Of a DNA stretch of 5,785 nt, positions 1 through 5,785 are shown piece by piece. Each line of letters opens with the position of its first letter. Positions within the stretch are counted from its first letter, which is position 1. The position numbers and the translations under genes are program-made. This stretch comes from an uncultured Balneolaceae bacterium (GTDB taxonomy: Bacteria; Bacteroidota; Rhodothermia; Balneolales; Balneolaceae), in contig CALKWT010000175.1 of NCBI GenBank assembly GCA_938003885.1, positions 1 to 5,785 of the forward strand, written 5' to 3'. The notes below the pieces were generated by a model that worked only from the letters and a program-made list of their open reading frames with translations, did no database searches and was not told the DNA's origin.

Positions 1-588
1 TGTGATGCAGTAGCTTCGTACAAAATCGAGCAACTGATAGGAGACAGGGTCCTGGAGATGGCATTCGCACAGATTTAAGATCTTGTCAAACCTGCCCGGA
101 GCGTGGAGTCCCGCAGCAAACCCGGTATCATCCACATACTCCTCCGCACGGATCTCCTCTTCGGTGAGCCACCGCTTCATGGCGAAACTGTACTCCATCT
201 TATTCCGGTAATAGAGCTGTTGATCGCACCCCAGGATAGGCCGGACCAGGTCCGGTGAGAGCTTTCCAATCCGCTCCATGTGATCCCGCACATGCTGCTC
301 CTTGTATTCGAGCTGCTTTTCGTAGGGGAGGTGCTGCCAGGTACCGCCGCCACATACGTTGGCGTGCCTGCAAACCGGCTCAATCCGGTGTTCTGACTCC
401 TCTACCAACCTTAATACCCTAGCTTCGACATACCGCCTTTTCTTACGGATCACCTGCATTTCAGCCACATCCCCCGGCGCTGTGCCAGAAACAAATACAG
501 CCACCCCTTTGTGCCGTGCCACCCCTTTTCCTTTAAATGCGGTCGATTCGACAGGGGCAGTAAAAATTTCACCTTTTTTCAGGCTCAT
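1..588 (-). CDS. rlmD: 23S rRNA (uracil-5-)-methyltransferase, RlmD/RumA type (3' end cut by window)
   Basis: The N-terminal 196 residues of a class I SAM-dependent RNA m5U methyltransferase. In the RlmD family the enzyme methylates a uracil of 23S rRNA (U1939 in E. coli). An N-terminal TRAM RNA-binding domain (about residues 3-62, with FKGKGVARHKG) is followed by the Cys-cluster region (C73, C79, then GGGTWQHLPYEKQL), then a YRNKMEYSF segment (127-135) typical of the family's central domain. The SAM-binding and catalytic Cys/Glu part lies beyond the window. The usual [4Fe-4S] pattern C-x5-C-x2-C...C is altered: C73 and C79 are present, the third position is G82, and the distal cysteine is probably C176 in LCECHLQ, with an extra C174. 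The ATG at 588 lies 11 bp after the upstream stop, so the gene is probably co-transcribed with the CAP-domain gene. Only a weak AGAAG precedes it. An RlmCD-type specificity cannot be excluded. Confidence 0.9.
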   Translation of the reverse strand, partial: MSLKKGEIFTAPVESTAFKGKGVARHKGVAVFVSGTAPGDVAEMQVIRKKRRYVEARVLRLVEESEHRIEPVCRHANVCGGGTWQHLPYEKQLEYKEQHVRDHMERIGKLSPDLVRPILGCDQQLYYRNKMEYSFAMKRWLTEEEIRAEEYVDDTGFAAGLHAPGRFDKILNLCECHLQDPVSYQLLDFVRSYCIT

Positions 589-599
589 GGATCGATCTT

Positions 600-1127
600 C
601 TAATCTGTTTTCCGGTACTGCGCTTCCAGCAAAATTTTATAGGAAGCCTCAGCACCTATTTCTTCTTTCAGTTTCTTCATTGTCAGCTCAAGCTGCTTCA
701 TCGCTTTGGTCGAGACCGCCTCCAGGAATTTCAGGGACGTTTCGGGATGTCGCCTTTTCAGGGTTTCAAAGTCCGGTTTAAAAAATCCAAGCAGTGTACA
801 GTCTGTCAGGCAGCGGGCTGAATAGAGCCTGCGTGTTTCATATCCGATCGACATGGTACCGAACTCTGCAGGACTGGAGATATCCCGGTAGAAACTCTCT
901 TTCTCTTTGTTATCAGCCGAATCAGAAACACTCAGCCTCACCTTCCCCTCTTCGATAATATACATGCCGGTTCCCGGATCATCCTGGAAAAAGATAAACT
1001 CACCTGAATGAAACTTTCTGCGATGGCACAGCTGCAAGAACTCATAACGCTCCAGCGGACTCAGGTTTTTAAGCAGCGATAGCTTGAAAACGATACTCGA
1101 TTGATTTTTAATTTTTTCCCATTCCAT
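600..1127 (-). CDS. Crp/Fnr-like cyclic-nucleotide-binding-domain protein lacking a DNA-binding domain
   Basis: A 175-residue protein that is almost entirely a CAP-type jelly-roll effector domain. Helix and hinge FKLSLLKNLSPLER (14-27) lead into the beta-roll with FHSGEFIFFQDDPGTGMYIIEEG (39-61), then a phosphate-binding-cassette-like segment EFGTMSIG (88-95), and a long C-terminal helix (about 115-165) like the Crp dimerisation helix. It stops there, while Crp/Fnr regulators of about 200-230 residues continue into a winged helix-turn-helix. The nucleotide-binding residues are degenerate. Aligned to E. coli CRP by eye, the cassette Glu72 position is T91 and Ser83 is L101, while Arg82 may be kept as R100. 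It is therefore unlikely to bind cAMP in the standard way or DNA by itself. It may be a protein-interaction or ligand-sensing module. The start ATG has no clear Shine-Dalgarno sequence; the frame is open further upstream but offers no ATG, GTG or TTG. It probably shares a transcript with the methyltransferase gene 11 bp downstream. Confidence 0.85.
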   Translation of the reverse strand: MEWEKIKNQSSIVFKLSLLKNLSPLERYEFLQLCHRRKFHSGEFIFFQDDPGTGMYIIEEGKVRLSVSDSADNKEKESFYRDISSPAEFGTMSIGYETRRLYSARCLTDCTLLGFFKPDFETLKRRHPETSLKFLEAVSTKAMKQLELTMKKLKEEIGAEASYKILLEAQYRKTD

Positions 1128-1390
1128 AGTAATGTAGCTGTGTGTGATGTCGGCCTTCAGCAGGTCTCTGCCGGGGAGGGCGCCCGTCGTGTGTCATCTG
1201 GGACGCGGTTTGTCTGTTTTGAGCGGATCCTGTTGCTCTCACGCTATAATACGGATATCCTGAATAATGTGGGGCGTTAATCGTGAGTGAGGTGCCGCCA
1301 CGGAGAATACACTTCTCTTTATAGATTCCACCCTCCAGCGGCTGCAACACTTGCTTCTGAGATAACGGCTCTTGCCTCCCCGTGCCCGAC
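1128..1390. other. 263-bp intergenic region between the Omp85 gene and the CAP-domain gene
   Basis: I see no convincing gene, tRNA or terminator here. A frame open across this gap on the minus strand runs into both flanking genes and gives a protein of low-complexity, non-family-like composition, so I do not call it. A short inverted repeat at 1158-1173 (six pairs around an AGAC loop, minus-strand sense) lies about 30 nt upstream of the CAP-domain start. It lacks a T-tract and is not a typical terminator. The region most likely holds the 3' end of the Omp85 transcript and a promoter for the CAP-domain/rlmD pair, but no -35/-10 pair is clear. Confidence 0.5.
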
Positions 1391-3796
1391 TCAAAAAGAG
1401 TGGCCAATCCCAAAACTGAAATAGGCCTGTCTGTTTTCAAACCACCCCAGCTCCAGGTCATGCACCCGGAAAGTCAGATCGGTTCGCAGAACGATGAACT
1501 CCCAGTCCAGCCGCAGCCCGATTCCGGAGCCTACCGCAATCTGTTTATAAAACGTGTCGAAGAAAAACTTTCCGTCTCTCAGGAGCTCTACATTATCCTC
1601 GTCCCTGAACGATGTTTTTGGCCCGTACCACAGATTGCCGGCATCGGTATGCCATGCAAATTGCCAGTTGGCCCCGATAAAGTCGCTCAGTATCGATTGT
1701 CTGAACTCTTTAAAGAGTGCCAGTTTGATCTCCCCGCCGGGCACCGTCACCTCATCCGGAGAGATACTTCCCGGGCCGAGACGGAACGGGTTCCATCCGC
1801 GAATGTCGTTGCTGCCCCCGCCAAAAAAGCGCCTGTTCAGGGGGATGGTCTCGCTGTCGCCGATCGGATGGGCAAAACCGCCAAACAGCCGGAATGAAAA
1901 AAGTGTGTTTGGAGTGATCGGCACATATCTCCGGTAGTCTGCAGAGAATTTAATGAACCTGCTGTAACTCAGTGAATTGGACGAAATGCCGAAAGGGGAG
2001 GGGAGCTCTCCCTCAAGGGTTCCCGGGGTGACCAGGAACCGGTCGATCAGATAGGGAATATTTCCCCCGAAAGCGACCGACAGCTCACTAAAATGACCGT
2101 AATTCCGGCGCACCAGGTGTGTATTCTGGCTTCGGAAAATATAGCGTACCAGAGAAGAGAACTGCGGATTGAAATCCTGTTGAATCCGGAGCAGTTCAAA
2201 CGACCCTTCTCCGAACTCATCTATCAGATTTTGAAGAAATTGGTCCGAAGGGTCCGTATCTACAATGTCCAGTTCCAGCAGGTCCACCAAGCTTGTAAAG
2301 CGTGGGGAGTGGCGCAGTTCATATCGGAGATTAAAGCGAATATCGGTATTTATATCAAAAAAGAGCTGGTCAGACTGACTGTAAGTCAGCGTGTAACGGG
2401 TCCTCCCGTTTTCCACCCAGGGATACTCTGTTAATGTCCTGAAGGGGAAATTGAGCCTTGGAACCGCGTATTCCGCACGCACCTCGTAGCTCTGAAAGAT
2501 CGTGGCTCCTGAGGATGTTCGTCTGCCGGAGTCGTCTCGCGGGGAGATCTCACGCAGGGTATTGGAGGGGACGAACTCAAAATTGGTATTCACACCCAGT
2601 GTCAGGCTTTCGGCCCGGCCCATGAGGTTGTTGTTTGTGTAGTTCACCCCAAATCCGGTACCAAACCCATACCGCCGCATCCCGAAAAACTCTGTCCGTA
2701 TAGAGTGCCTGGGCAGCGTCTGAAGATCGAGATAGACCGGTATATATTCATTACTGTAGTCGGGCAGGGAGCTCGACTCACTCAGCCCGAAACGGCCGAT
2801 CGTCATATTGCCGAGGCTCTGAAACGAGCGGATGGTCTGCAGATAGGCTGTCTGATTGAACGTCTCACCCGGAGTAAATTGTAACTGATCGGTCAACAGG
2901 TCAAACTTCGACTGTGCAGACCGCTCCTTGCTCATGTAGATGGCGAAGCCGGGATAGGTGTAAGGCTCCCCTTCGGCGATGGTACTGTCCCGGGCATCCC
3001 CGGTTTCCGGCGGGCCGCTCAGATCGATATAGACATCTCCAAAAGAGTAGATCCCTCCCGGGCGGATAGCAAAGAGGATATCCAGCTCCTGCGGATTCTC
3101 TTCACGCGGTTTGACCAGTGCACGAACTGAATCCCGCAGAACGGATGCGTACCCGTAATCCTTCAGATAATCGATGATCCGTGTCTGTTCTGCACGTAGC
3201 TCCTGCACACTGTACGATCCGCTATATGCAAATGTGGAGTCGTCCGGCATTGTTGTCGAATAGACGCTGTTTCTAAAAAATCGGTCCCGGATGGCGGGGT
3301 CCCCGAAGTCGGGGAGTCCGGTATAAGCAACACTTTCTATGTGGGAGCGGGGCCCCTCATCGATCAGAAAGGAGACTTCAACTCTCCCGGGGCGAAACTC
3401 AATAATGGTGGTATCTACGGTGGTTTCAAAAAACCCCAGGTTGTCATAATAGAGCCGTATTCGCTCTATATCGTTGGAGACCACCTCCCTGTCGAGCAAG
3501 CGCGGGGGTTCTCCCACACCAAAGAGCTGCCATGTAAAATACCAGGGTGTAAATCTGTTGATACCCAGAAATTCGCGGTTCGTGCGCGTTCGTACAAGGG
3601 TCTGGAGGGTGTAATTTGGAATAGAGTGATTCCCTGTAAACCGTACCCTCCGGATCACTTTGTCGGTACTCTCCTGATTTGCCGGCTCCTCATCAAAGAC
3701 CAGATCATTCTCCTGTGCCTGCAAAGGGTCCGGCAGCGTAAAGGCCAGTGTCAGAAGAAGAAGAAAAGGCAGGTAATGCAGATAAATACGAATCAC
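1391..3796 (-). CDS. BamA/TamA-family (Omp85) outer-membrane protein with POTRA domains
   Basis: An 801-residue Omp85-superfamily protein. These proteins insert beta-barrel proteins into the outer membrane (BamA) or serve the TamA/TamL translocation and assembly module. Residues 1-27 form a signal peptide (hydrophobic core FLLLLTLAFTL, probable cleavage LQA|Q), with no lipobox cysteine. POTRA-like units follow: about 47-131 (VIRRVRFTGNHSIP ... LYYDNLGFFETTVD), about 152-246 (IIDYLKDYGYASV) and about 250-358. The rest (about 365-801) is beta-barrel, with alternating aromatic/polar strands and a terminal Phe as in an outer-membrane beta-signal (AYFSFGIGHSF). The conserved barrel loop-6 motif is present as GGGSNDIRGWNPF (659-671), i.e. 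R-G-W in place of R-G-F/Y. Only the GTG at 3796 gives a sensible start: the frame is closed 10 codons upstream and no ATG lies between. The A-rich leader has no Shine-Dalgarno sequence. No uppS, skp/ompH or tamB is adjacent, so it is more likely a TamA/TamL-like paralogue than the essential BamA, but this is inference. Confidence 0.88.
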   Translation of the reverse strand: MIRIYLHYLPFLLLLTLAFTLPDPLQAQENDLVFDEEPANQESTDKVIRRVRFTGNHSIPNYTLQTLVRTRTNREFLGINRFTPWYFTWQLFGVGEPPRLLDREVVSNDIERIRLYYDNLGFFETTVDTTIIEFRPGRVEVSFLIDEGPRSHIESVAYTGLPDFGDPAIRDRFFRNSVYSTTMPDDSTFAYSGSYSVQELRAEQTRIIDYLKDYGYASVLRDSVRALVKPREENPQELDILFAIRPGGIYSFGDVYIDLSGPPETGDARDSTIAEGEPYTYPGFAIYMSKERSAQSKFDLLTDQLQFTPGETFNQTAYLQTIRSFQSLGNMTIGRFGLSESSSLPDYSNEYIPVYLDLQTLPRHSIRTEFFGMRRYGFGTGFGVNYTNNNLMGRAESLTLGVNTNFEFVPSNTLREISPRDDSGRRTSSGATIFQSYEVRAEYAVPRLNFPFRTLTEYPWVENGRTRYTLTYSQSDQLFFDINTDIRFNLRYELRHSPRFTSLVDLLELDIVDTDPSDQFLQNLIDEFGEGSFELLRIQQDFNPQFSSLVRYIFRSQNTHLVRRNYGHFSELSVAFGGNIPYLIDRFLVTPGTLEGELPSPFGISSNSLSYSRFIKFSADYRRYVPITPNTLFSFRLFGGFAHPIGDSETIPLNRRFFGGGSNDIRGWNPFRLGPGSISPDEVTVPGGEIKLALFKEFRQSILSDFIGANWQFAWHTDAGNLWYGPKTSFRDEDNVELLRDGKFFFDTFYKQIAVGSGIGLRLDWEFIVLRTDLTFRVHDLELGWFENRQAYFSFGIGHSF

Positions 3797-3869
3797 GCAA
3801 GATGTTGTTTTTTTATGAACCGGCTTTCAGGCGGCGGTGCAAAATAGATTCCCTTGCGGGTTTCCTGTG

Positions 3870-3911
3870 CCGGAACCTCTCTCCGCCCTGTACAACCTGA
3901 ACCTCCCACCG
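3870..3911 (+). repeat. Two direct copies of a 16-bp GAACCTC-containing repeat, 26 bp apart
   Basis: Copy 1 (3870-3885) and copy 2 (3896-3911) agree at 13 of 16 positions with the pattern CC[G/T]GAACCTC[T/C]C[T/A]CCG. They share the exact heptamer GAACCTC, at 3873-3879 and 3899-3905. The heptamer occurs a third time in inverse orientation at 3930-3936, where it forms the outer arm of the neighbouring hairpin. The function is unknown. The repeats could be operator sites for a regulator, or alternative pairing partners in a leader RNA. Confidence 0.5.
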
Positions 3912-3938
3912 GCGCCCGGGGCGCAATGTGAGGTTCAG
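3897..3938 (-). repeat. Long imperfect hairpin in the Omp85 upstream region
   Basis: The outer arms CTGAACCTC (3897-3905) and GAGGTTCAG (3930-3938) are perfectly complementary over 9 bp. Inside, GCGCC (3912-3916) and GGCGC (3920-3924) pair over 5 bp around a 3-nt loop. Read as minus-strand RNA, the middle adds C-G, A-U and two G-U pairs, with one A/G mismatch and one bulged base. On the plus strand the two wobble positions become A/C mismatches, so the fold is better supported as RNA made in the direction of the Omp85 gene. No T-tract follows, so it is not a canonical intrinsic terminator. It ends about 100 nt upstream of the GTG start. Confidence 0.65.
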
Positions 3939-4054
3939 AGGCGCGGCTCACAGCCAGACATCCGGTACTGCAACGCCTCCTTTTCCTTATCAGAGGGTAT
4001 AAGATACTGCCTTTTCGACGATTTTATATTTGTGGTTTATGAATGGTGATGGAA

Positions 4055-4309
4055 TCAGACGTCGTCATAATCAAAGCCTTCATCCTCTTCTCCATGGAAG
4101 AAATCTTCTTTCCGGATGTAATCAGGCCAGATATCCTCGATTCCCTCATAGATGGTCTCTTCCCCCTCCTCAATTTCATCCAGCTCATACAGGTTGTCTA
4201 TGGCTTGTTGGGGCAGGCCATTTCGTTCTGCCCACTCAATGAGCTCTTCTCGTGTTGCAGGGAAGGGCGCCTCATCCAGAGCTGCTGCTAATTCTACTGT
4301 CCAGATCAT
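4055..4309 (-). CDS. Small acidic DUF2795-type protein
   Basis: An 84-residue protein recognised as DUF2795-like from the N-terminal pattern W-T-x-E-L-A...L-(D/E)-x-A-P-F-P-A-T-x-E-E-L-I-(x)-W-A (3-27), the G-x-P-x-x-x-I-D-N-L segment (31-40) and the Y-E-x-I-E-D-I-W-P-D-Y...K-E-D-F-F tail (54-71). By my memory of the family, these small proteins are common in Bacteroidota relatives and have no established function. It is strongly acidic: 28 Asp/Glu against 4 Arg/Lys, with the acidic residues concentrated in the C-terminal half and the end (EEDEGFDYDD). It has no signal peptide or membrane segment and is probably cytoplasmic. The start ATG at 4309 aligns with the usual MxWTxELA beginning, and no Shine-Dalgarno sequence is evident in the A-rich leader. 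It is transcribed divergently from tatA-gatA. Confidence 0.85.
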   Translation of the reverse strand: MIWTVELAAALDEAPFPATREELIEWAERNGLPQQAIDNLYELDEIEEGEETIYEGIEDIWPDYIRKEDFFHGEEDEGFDYDDV

Positions 4310-4498
4310 AGTGATTGTGATTTGTTTTATATGGTTTGTTAAATTGCTTGAATGTAATAAAGCGATGTTATTGTGAAATGCAAATGAAAAGTGCGCTAAG
4401 CTACAATATTTTTCTCAACACCTCTAATAGGTTTAGTAAATATTCTTTATCTTCTATTTGTTCCAACCAATTAAATTTTTAAATGAAGGTCTTTAGTT
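4310..4498. promoter_or_regulatory. AT-rich divergent upstream region (DUF2795 gene / tatA-gatA)
   Basis: This 189-bp region must contain the start signals for tatA-gatA rightward and probably for the DUF2795 gene leftward. By hand count, 4321-4500 is about 26% GC, far below the flanking genes. A TACAAT hexamer at 4402-4407 (plus) and a TATAAA at 4331-4326 (minus) resemble -10 elements, but neither has a good -35 partner. The Bacteroidota consensus TAnnTTTG occurs only as a near match, TAGGTTTA (4427-4434). I do not assign exact promoters. Confidence 0.45.
4485..4489 (+). promoter_or_regulatory. Shine-Dalgarno sequence of tatA
   Basis: GAAGG lies 9 nt before the ATG at 4499. This spacing favours that ATG over the second in-frame ATG at 4505. 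It is the clearest ribosome-binding site among the genes in the window, most of which lack one. Confidence 0.6.
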
Positions 4499-4729
4499 AT
4501 GCAAATGCCAGGTGGTTTTGAATTAGTCATCATTGTTCTTGTTATTCTTTTGCTCTTTGGCGCAAAACGAATCCCGGAATTAGCCAGAGGACTGGGTCAG
4601 GGAATCCAGGAGTTCAGAAAAGCTTCTGATGATATTAAAAAAGAGATCGATAAAGGTAAGGAAGATATCGATCAATCCACGCGCTATACAGAAAAAGAAA
4701 AAACAGAAAATACAACCAACGTTCAATGA
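4499..4729 (+). CDS. tatA: Sec-independent (Tat) protein translocase subunit TatA
   Basis: A 76-residue TatA/E-type subunit, the pore-forming or membrane-thinning component that transports folded twin-arginine-signal proteins across the inner membrane. A short N-terminus (MQMPGGFE) leads into one transmembrane helix (about 7-21, LVIIVLVILLLF) with the polar residue E8 near its start. The hallmark FG hinge is at 20-21, followed by the amphipathic helix AKRIPELARGLGQGIQEFRKA (22-42) with the conserved Pro26 and Glu27. The C-terminal tail is charged, poorly conserved and probably disordered (EKEKTENTTNVQ). The length and single FG-x4-P-E motif fit TatA rather than the longer TatB. No tatC is in the window. 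The stop codon overlaps the gatA start by 4 bp (ATGA), suggesting one transcript and translational coupling. Confidence 0.95.
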   Translation: MQMPGGFELVIIVLVILLLFGAKRIPELARGLGQGIQEFRKASDDIKKEIDKGKEDIDQSTRYTEKEKTENTTNVQ

Positions 4730-5785
4730 AGAATCTGCTCGCAGTACAGGGGCAAATTAAATCCGGTGAATTAAGGGTTACTGATGTAGCTGAAGAGCAC
4801 ATCAGCCTTATTAAGGAGAAAAATCCGGCAATCAATGCAATTATTCATTTTGATGAAGAGAAGGTGCGTGCAGAGGCGGGCATCATCCAGAATAAAGTGG
4901 ATGCCGGAACCGCCGGGCCCCTTGCCGGGGCGGTCGTAGCAATTAAAGAAGCATTTTCTGAAAAAGGCAAAAAGCTTACTTGCTCCAGCAATGCCCTCAG
5001 AAACTTTGAAAGCATCTACGATGCAACGGTTGTTAGAAAGTTAAAGGAGGCAGATGCCCTCCTGATCGGGCGAACCAACATGGATGAATTTGCCATGGGT
5101 TCCTCCACAGAGAATTCGATTCATGGTGCAACCCGAAATCCGGTAAACCAAGAGTACGTTGCAGGCGGATCGAGCGGTGGAAGCGCAGCAGCCGTGGCAG
5201 CCGGAATGAGTCATGCGGCTCTGGGTTCCGATACCGGAGGCTCCATTCGTCAACCTGCATCCTACTGCGGAGTGGTAGGAGTGAAACCCTCCTACAGCCG
5301 TGTCTCCCGATACGGCCTGGTGGCCTATGCCTCCTCGTTCGACTCCGTGGGCCCGATTGCCGGAAGTGTAACCGATGCAGCCCTTCTTCTGAACACCCTG
5401 GCAGGGCATGATCCGCTGGACAACTCCTCATCGCAGAGGCCCGTAGAAGATTACACTGCCGGCCTGGAGGACAGGGAAGTGAACCTCACTATTGGTGTTC
5501 CGGAGGAGTATTTCGGAGAAGGCCTGGATCCGGAGATCCGGTCATCCATCGAATCACAACTCAGTCAACTGGAGCAGGAAGGGGCCAAACTGCTTCCTGT
5601 AAGCCTGCCTCATACGAAGTATTCCATTGCCGCTTACTATATTCTTGCCACAGCAGAAGCTTCCAGTAATCTGGCCCGGTATGATGGTGTGCGGTACGGG
5701 CACAGAGCCGATTTCAAAGAGGTTGAAAAAGAGCTGGGCGCAGAGCGGGAGATCCTGGTGCGCCGCGCGGATGGACGGCTGCCGC
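4726..5785 (+). CDS. gatA: Asp-tRNA(Asn)/Glu-tRNA(Gln) amidotransferase subunit A (3' end cut by window)
   Basis: The first 353 residues of GatA, the glutaminase subunit of GatCAB, which releases ammonia from Gln for GatB to amidate misacylated Glu-tRNA(Gln) or Asp-tRNA(Asn). The amidase-signature core is intact. The Ser-cisSer-Lys triad is K74 (VAIK), cis-Ser S149 (GGSSGGSAAA) and nucleophile S173 (DTGGSIRQPA); the spacing matches GatA, with 24 residues between the two serines. GatA hallmarks TNMDEFAMGSSTENS (117-131) and GVVGVKPSYSRVSRYGLVAYASSFD (182-206) distinguish it from general amidases. After the catalytic lysine the usual acidic-Asn-Ile segment reads EAFSEKGKKL, a mild variation. 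The full protein is usually about 480-490 residues, so about 130 are missing at the window edge. The ATG at 4726 lies inside the tatA end. No separate Shine-Dalgarno sequence is visible, consistent with coupled translation. Presence of gatA implies that the organism uses the indirect route to at least one of Gln-tRNA or Asn-tRNA. Confidence 0.96.
   Translation, partial: MKNLLAVQGQIKSGELRVTDVAEEHISLIKEKNPAINAIIHFDEEKVRAEAGIIQNKVDAGTAGPLAGAVVAIKEAFSEKGKKLTCSSNALRNFESIYDATVVRKLKEADALLIGRTNMDEFAMGSSTENSIHGATRNPVNQEYVAGGSSGGSAAAVAAGMSHAALGSDTGGSIRQPASYCGVVGVKPSYSRVSRYGLVAYASSFDSVGPIAGSVTDAALLLNTLAGHDPLDNSSSQRPVEDYTAGLEDREVNLTIGVPEEYFGEGLDPEIRSSIESQLSQLEQEGAKLLPVSLPHTKYSIAAYYILATAEASSNLARYDGVRYGHRADFKEVEKELGAEREILVRRADGRLP

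Larger units (their letters stand above)
3797..4054. other. 258-bp intergenic leader region upstream of the Omp85 gene
   Basis: This lies between the DUF2795 stop and the Omp85 GTG start, both on the minus strand. I see no protein-coding gene. It contains the hairpin at 3897-3938 and the repeated GAACCTC heptamers listed separately. It also has a weak 5-bp inverted repeat (CTTAT/ATAAG, 3986-4003) without a T-tract. The minus-strand T/A-rich stretch just before the GTG (3808-3815) may keep the ribosome-binding region unstructured, as in many Bacteroidota-like genes that lack Shine-Dalgarno sequences. Whether the region carries a promoter for the Omp85 gene or is a read-through leader from the DUF2795 gene cannot be told from sequence alone. 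Confidence 0.5.

Noticed and set aside
359..781. Plus-strand open frame of 140 codons
   Set aside because: It runs antisense across the rlmD start and the end of the CAP-domain gene, both supported by family motifs.
1139..1155. TGTGTGA half-site resembling a Crp operator near the CAP-domain gene start
   Set aside because: No matching inverted half at the required spacing, and the neighbouring protein lacks a DNA-binding domain.
1245..1250. TATAAT hexamer on the plus strand
   Set aside because: No suitable -35 element and no plus-strand gene follows.
1108..1461. Minus-strand open frame of 117 codons spanning the gap between the Omp85 and CAP-domain genes
   Set aside because: It overlaps the ends of both real genes, has no recognisable domain and has a composition typical of an out-of-frame reading.
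3986..4003. CTTAT/ATAAG inverted repeat after the DUF2795 gene as a possible terminator
   Set aside because: Only a 5-bp AT-rich stem with an 8-nt loop and no T-tract on either strand.
4025..4032. TATATTTG on the plus strand, a perfect match to the Bacteroidota -7 element TAnnTTTG
   Set aside because: It points into the antisense strand of the DUF2795 gene, has no TTTG partner upstream and no gene to serve; probably chance.
4378..4482. Plus-strand 34-codon frame beginning with the same ATGCAAATG as tatA
   Set aside because: It has no ribosome-binding site, an AT-driven composition and no recognisable motif; the shared 9-mer is probably chance in AT-rich DNA.
5033..5431. Minus-strand open frames of 122 and 132 codons inside gatA
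   Set aside because: They are antisense to the intact, strongly conserved GatA catalytic core; the sequence is explained by the GatA frame.

Overview
The window is a chromosomal stretch from a Gram-negative bacterium of the Bacteroidota/Balneolota/Rhodothermota type. This assignment is inference. It rests on four points: an Omp85-family outer-membrane protein with a long periplasmic part; a small acidic DUF2795-type protein of the kind I associate with Bacteroidota relatives; a tatA gene directly coupled to gatA; and mostly A-rich or weak ribosome-binding regions. Coding DNA looks moderately GC-rich by eye. The shared upstream region between the two gene blocks is very AT-rich (about 26% GC over 4321-4500, counted by hand).

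Layout: four genes read leftwards and two read rightwards from a divergent intergenic region at 4310-4498. Leftward, in order of transcription: a DUF2795-type small acidic protein (4309-4055), a 258-bp gap containing a strong hairpin and a thrice-repeated heptamer, a BamA/TamA (Omp85) family outer-membrane protein (3796-1391, GTG start), a 263-bp gap, a cyclic-nucleotide-binding-domain protein without a DNA-binding domain (1127-600), and, 11 bp on, the N-terminal part of an RlmD-type 23S rRNA uracil methyltransferase (588 to the window edge). Rightward: tatA (4499-4729), whose stop overlaps the start of gatA (4726 to the window edge) in an ATGA junction.

How the genes fit together: most are housekeeping functions, namely rRNA modification, outer-membrane protein biogenesis, Tat protein export and Gln/Asn-tRNA synthesis. 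The CAP-domain protein and the DUF2795 protein have no assignable role. The tatA-gatA junction and the close crp-like/rlmD spacing suggest two short co-transcribed units. I do not see a mobile element, CRISPR array, tRNA, rRNA or defence/secretion cassette, and I do not think the window contains a clearly new system. The points most worth a second look are a missing iron-sulfur-cluster cysteine in the RlmD homologue, the hairpin/repeat leader upstream of the Omp85 gene, the stand-alone degenerate CAP domain and the tatA-gatA overlap.
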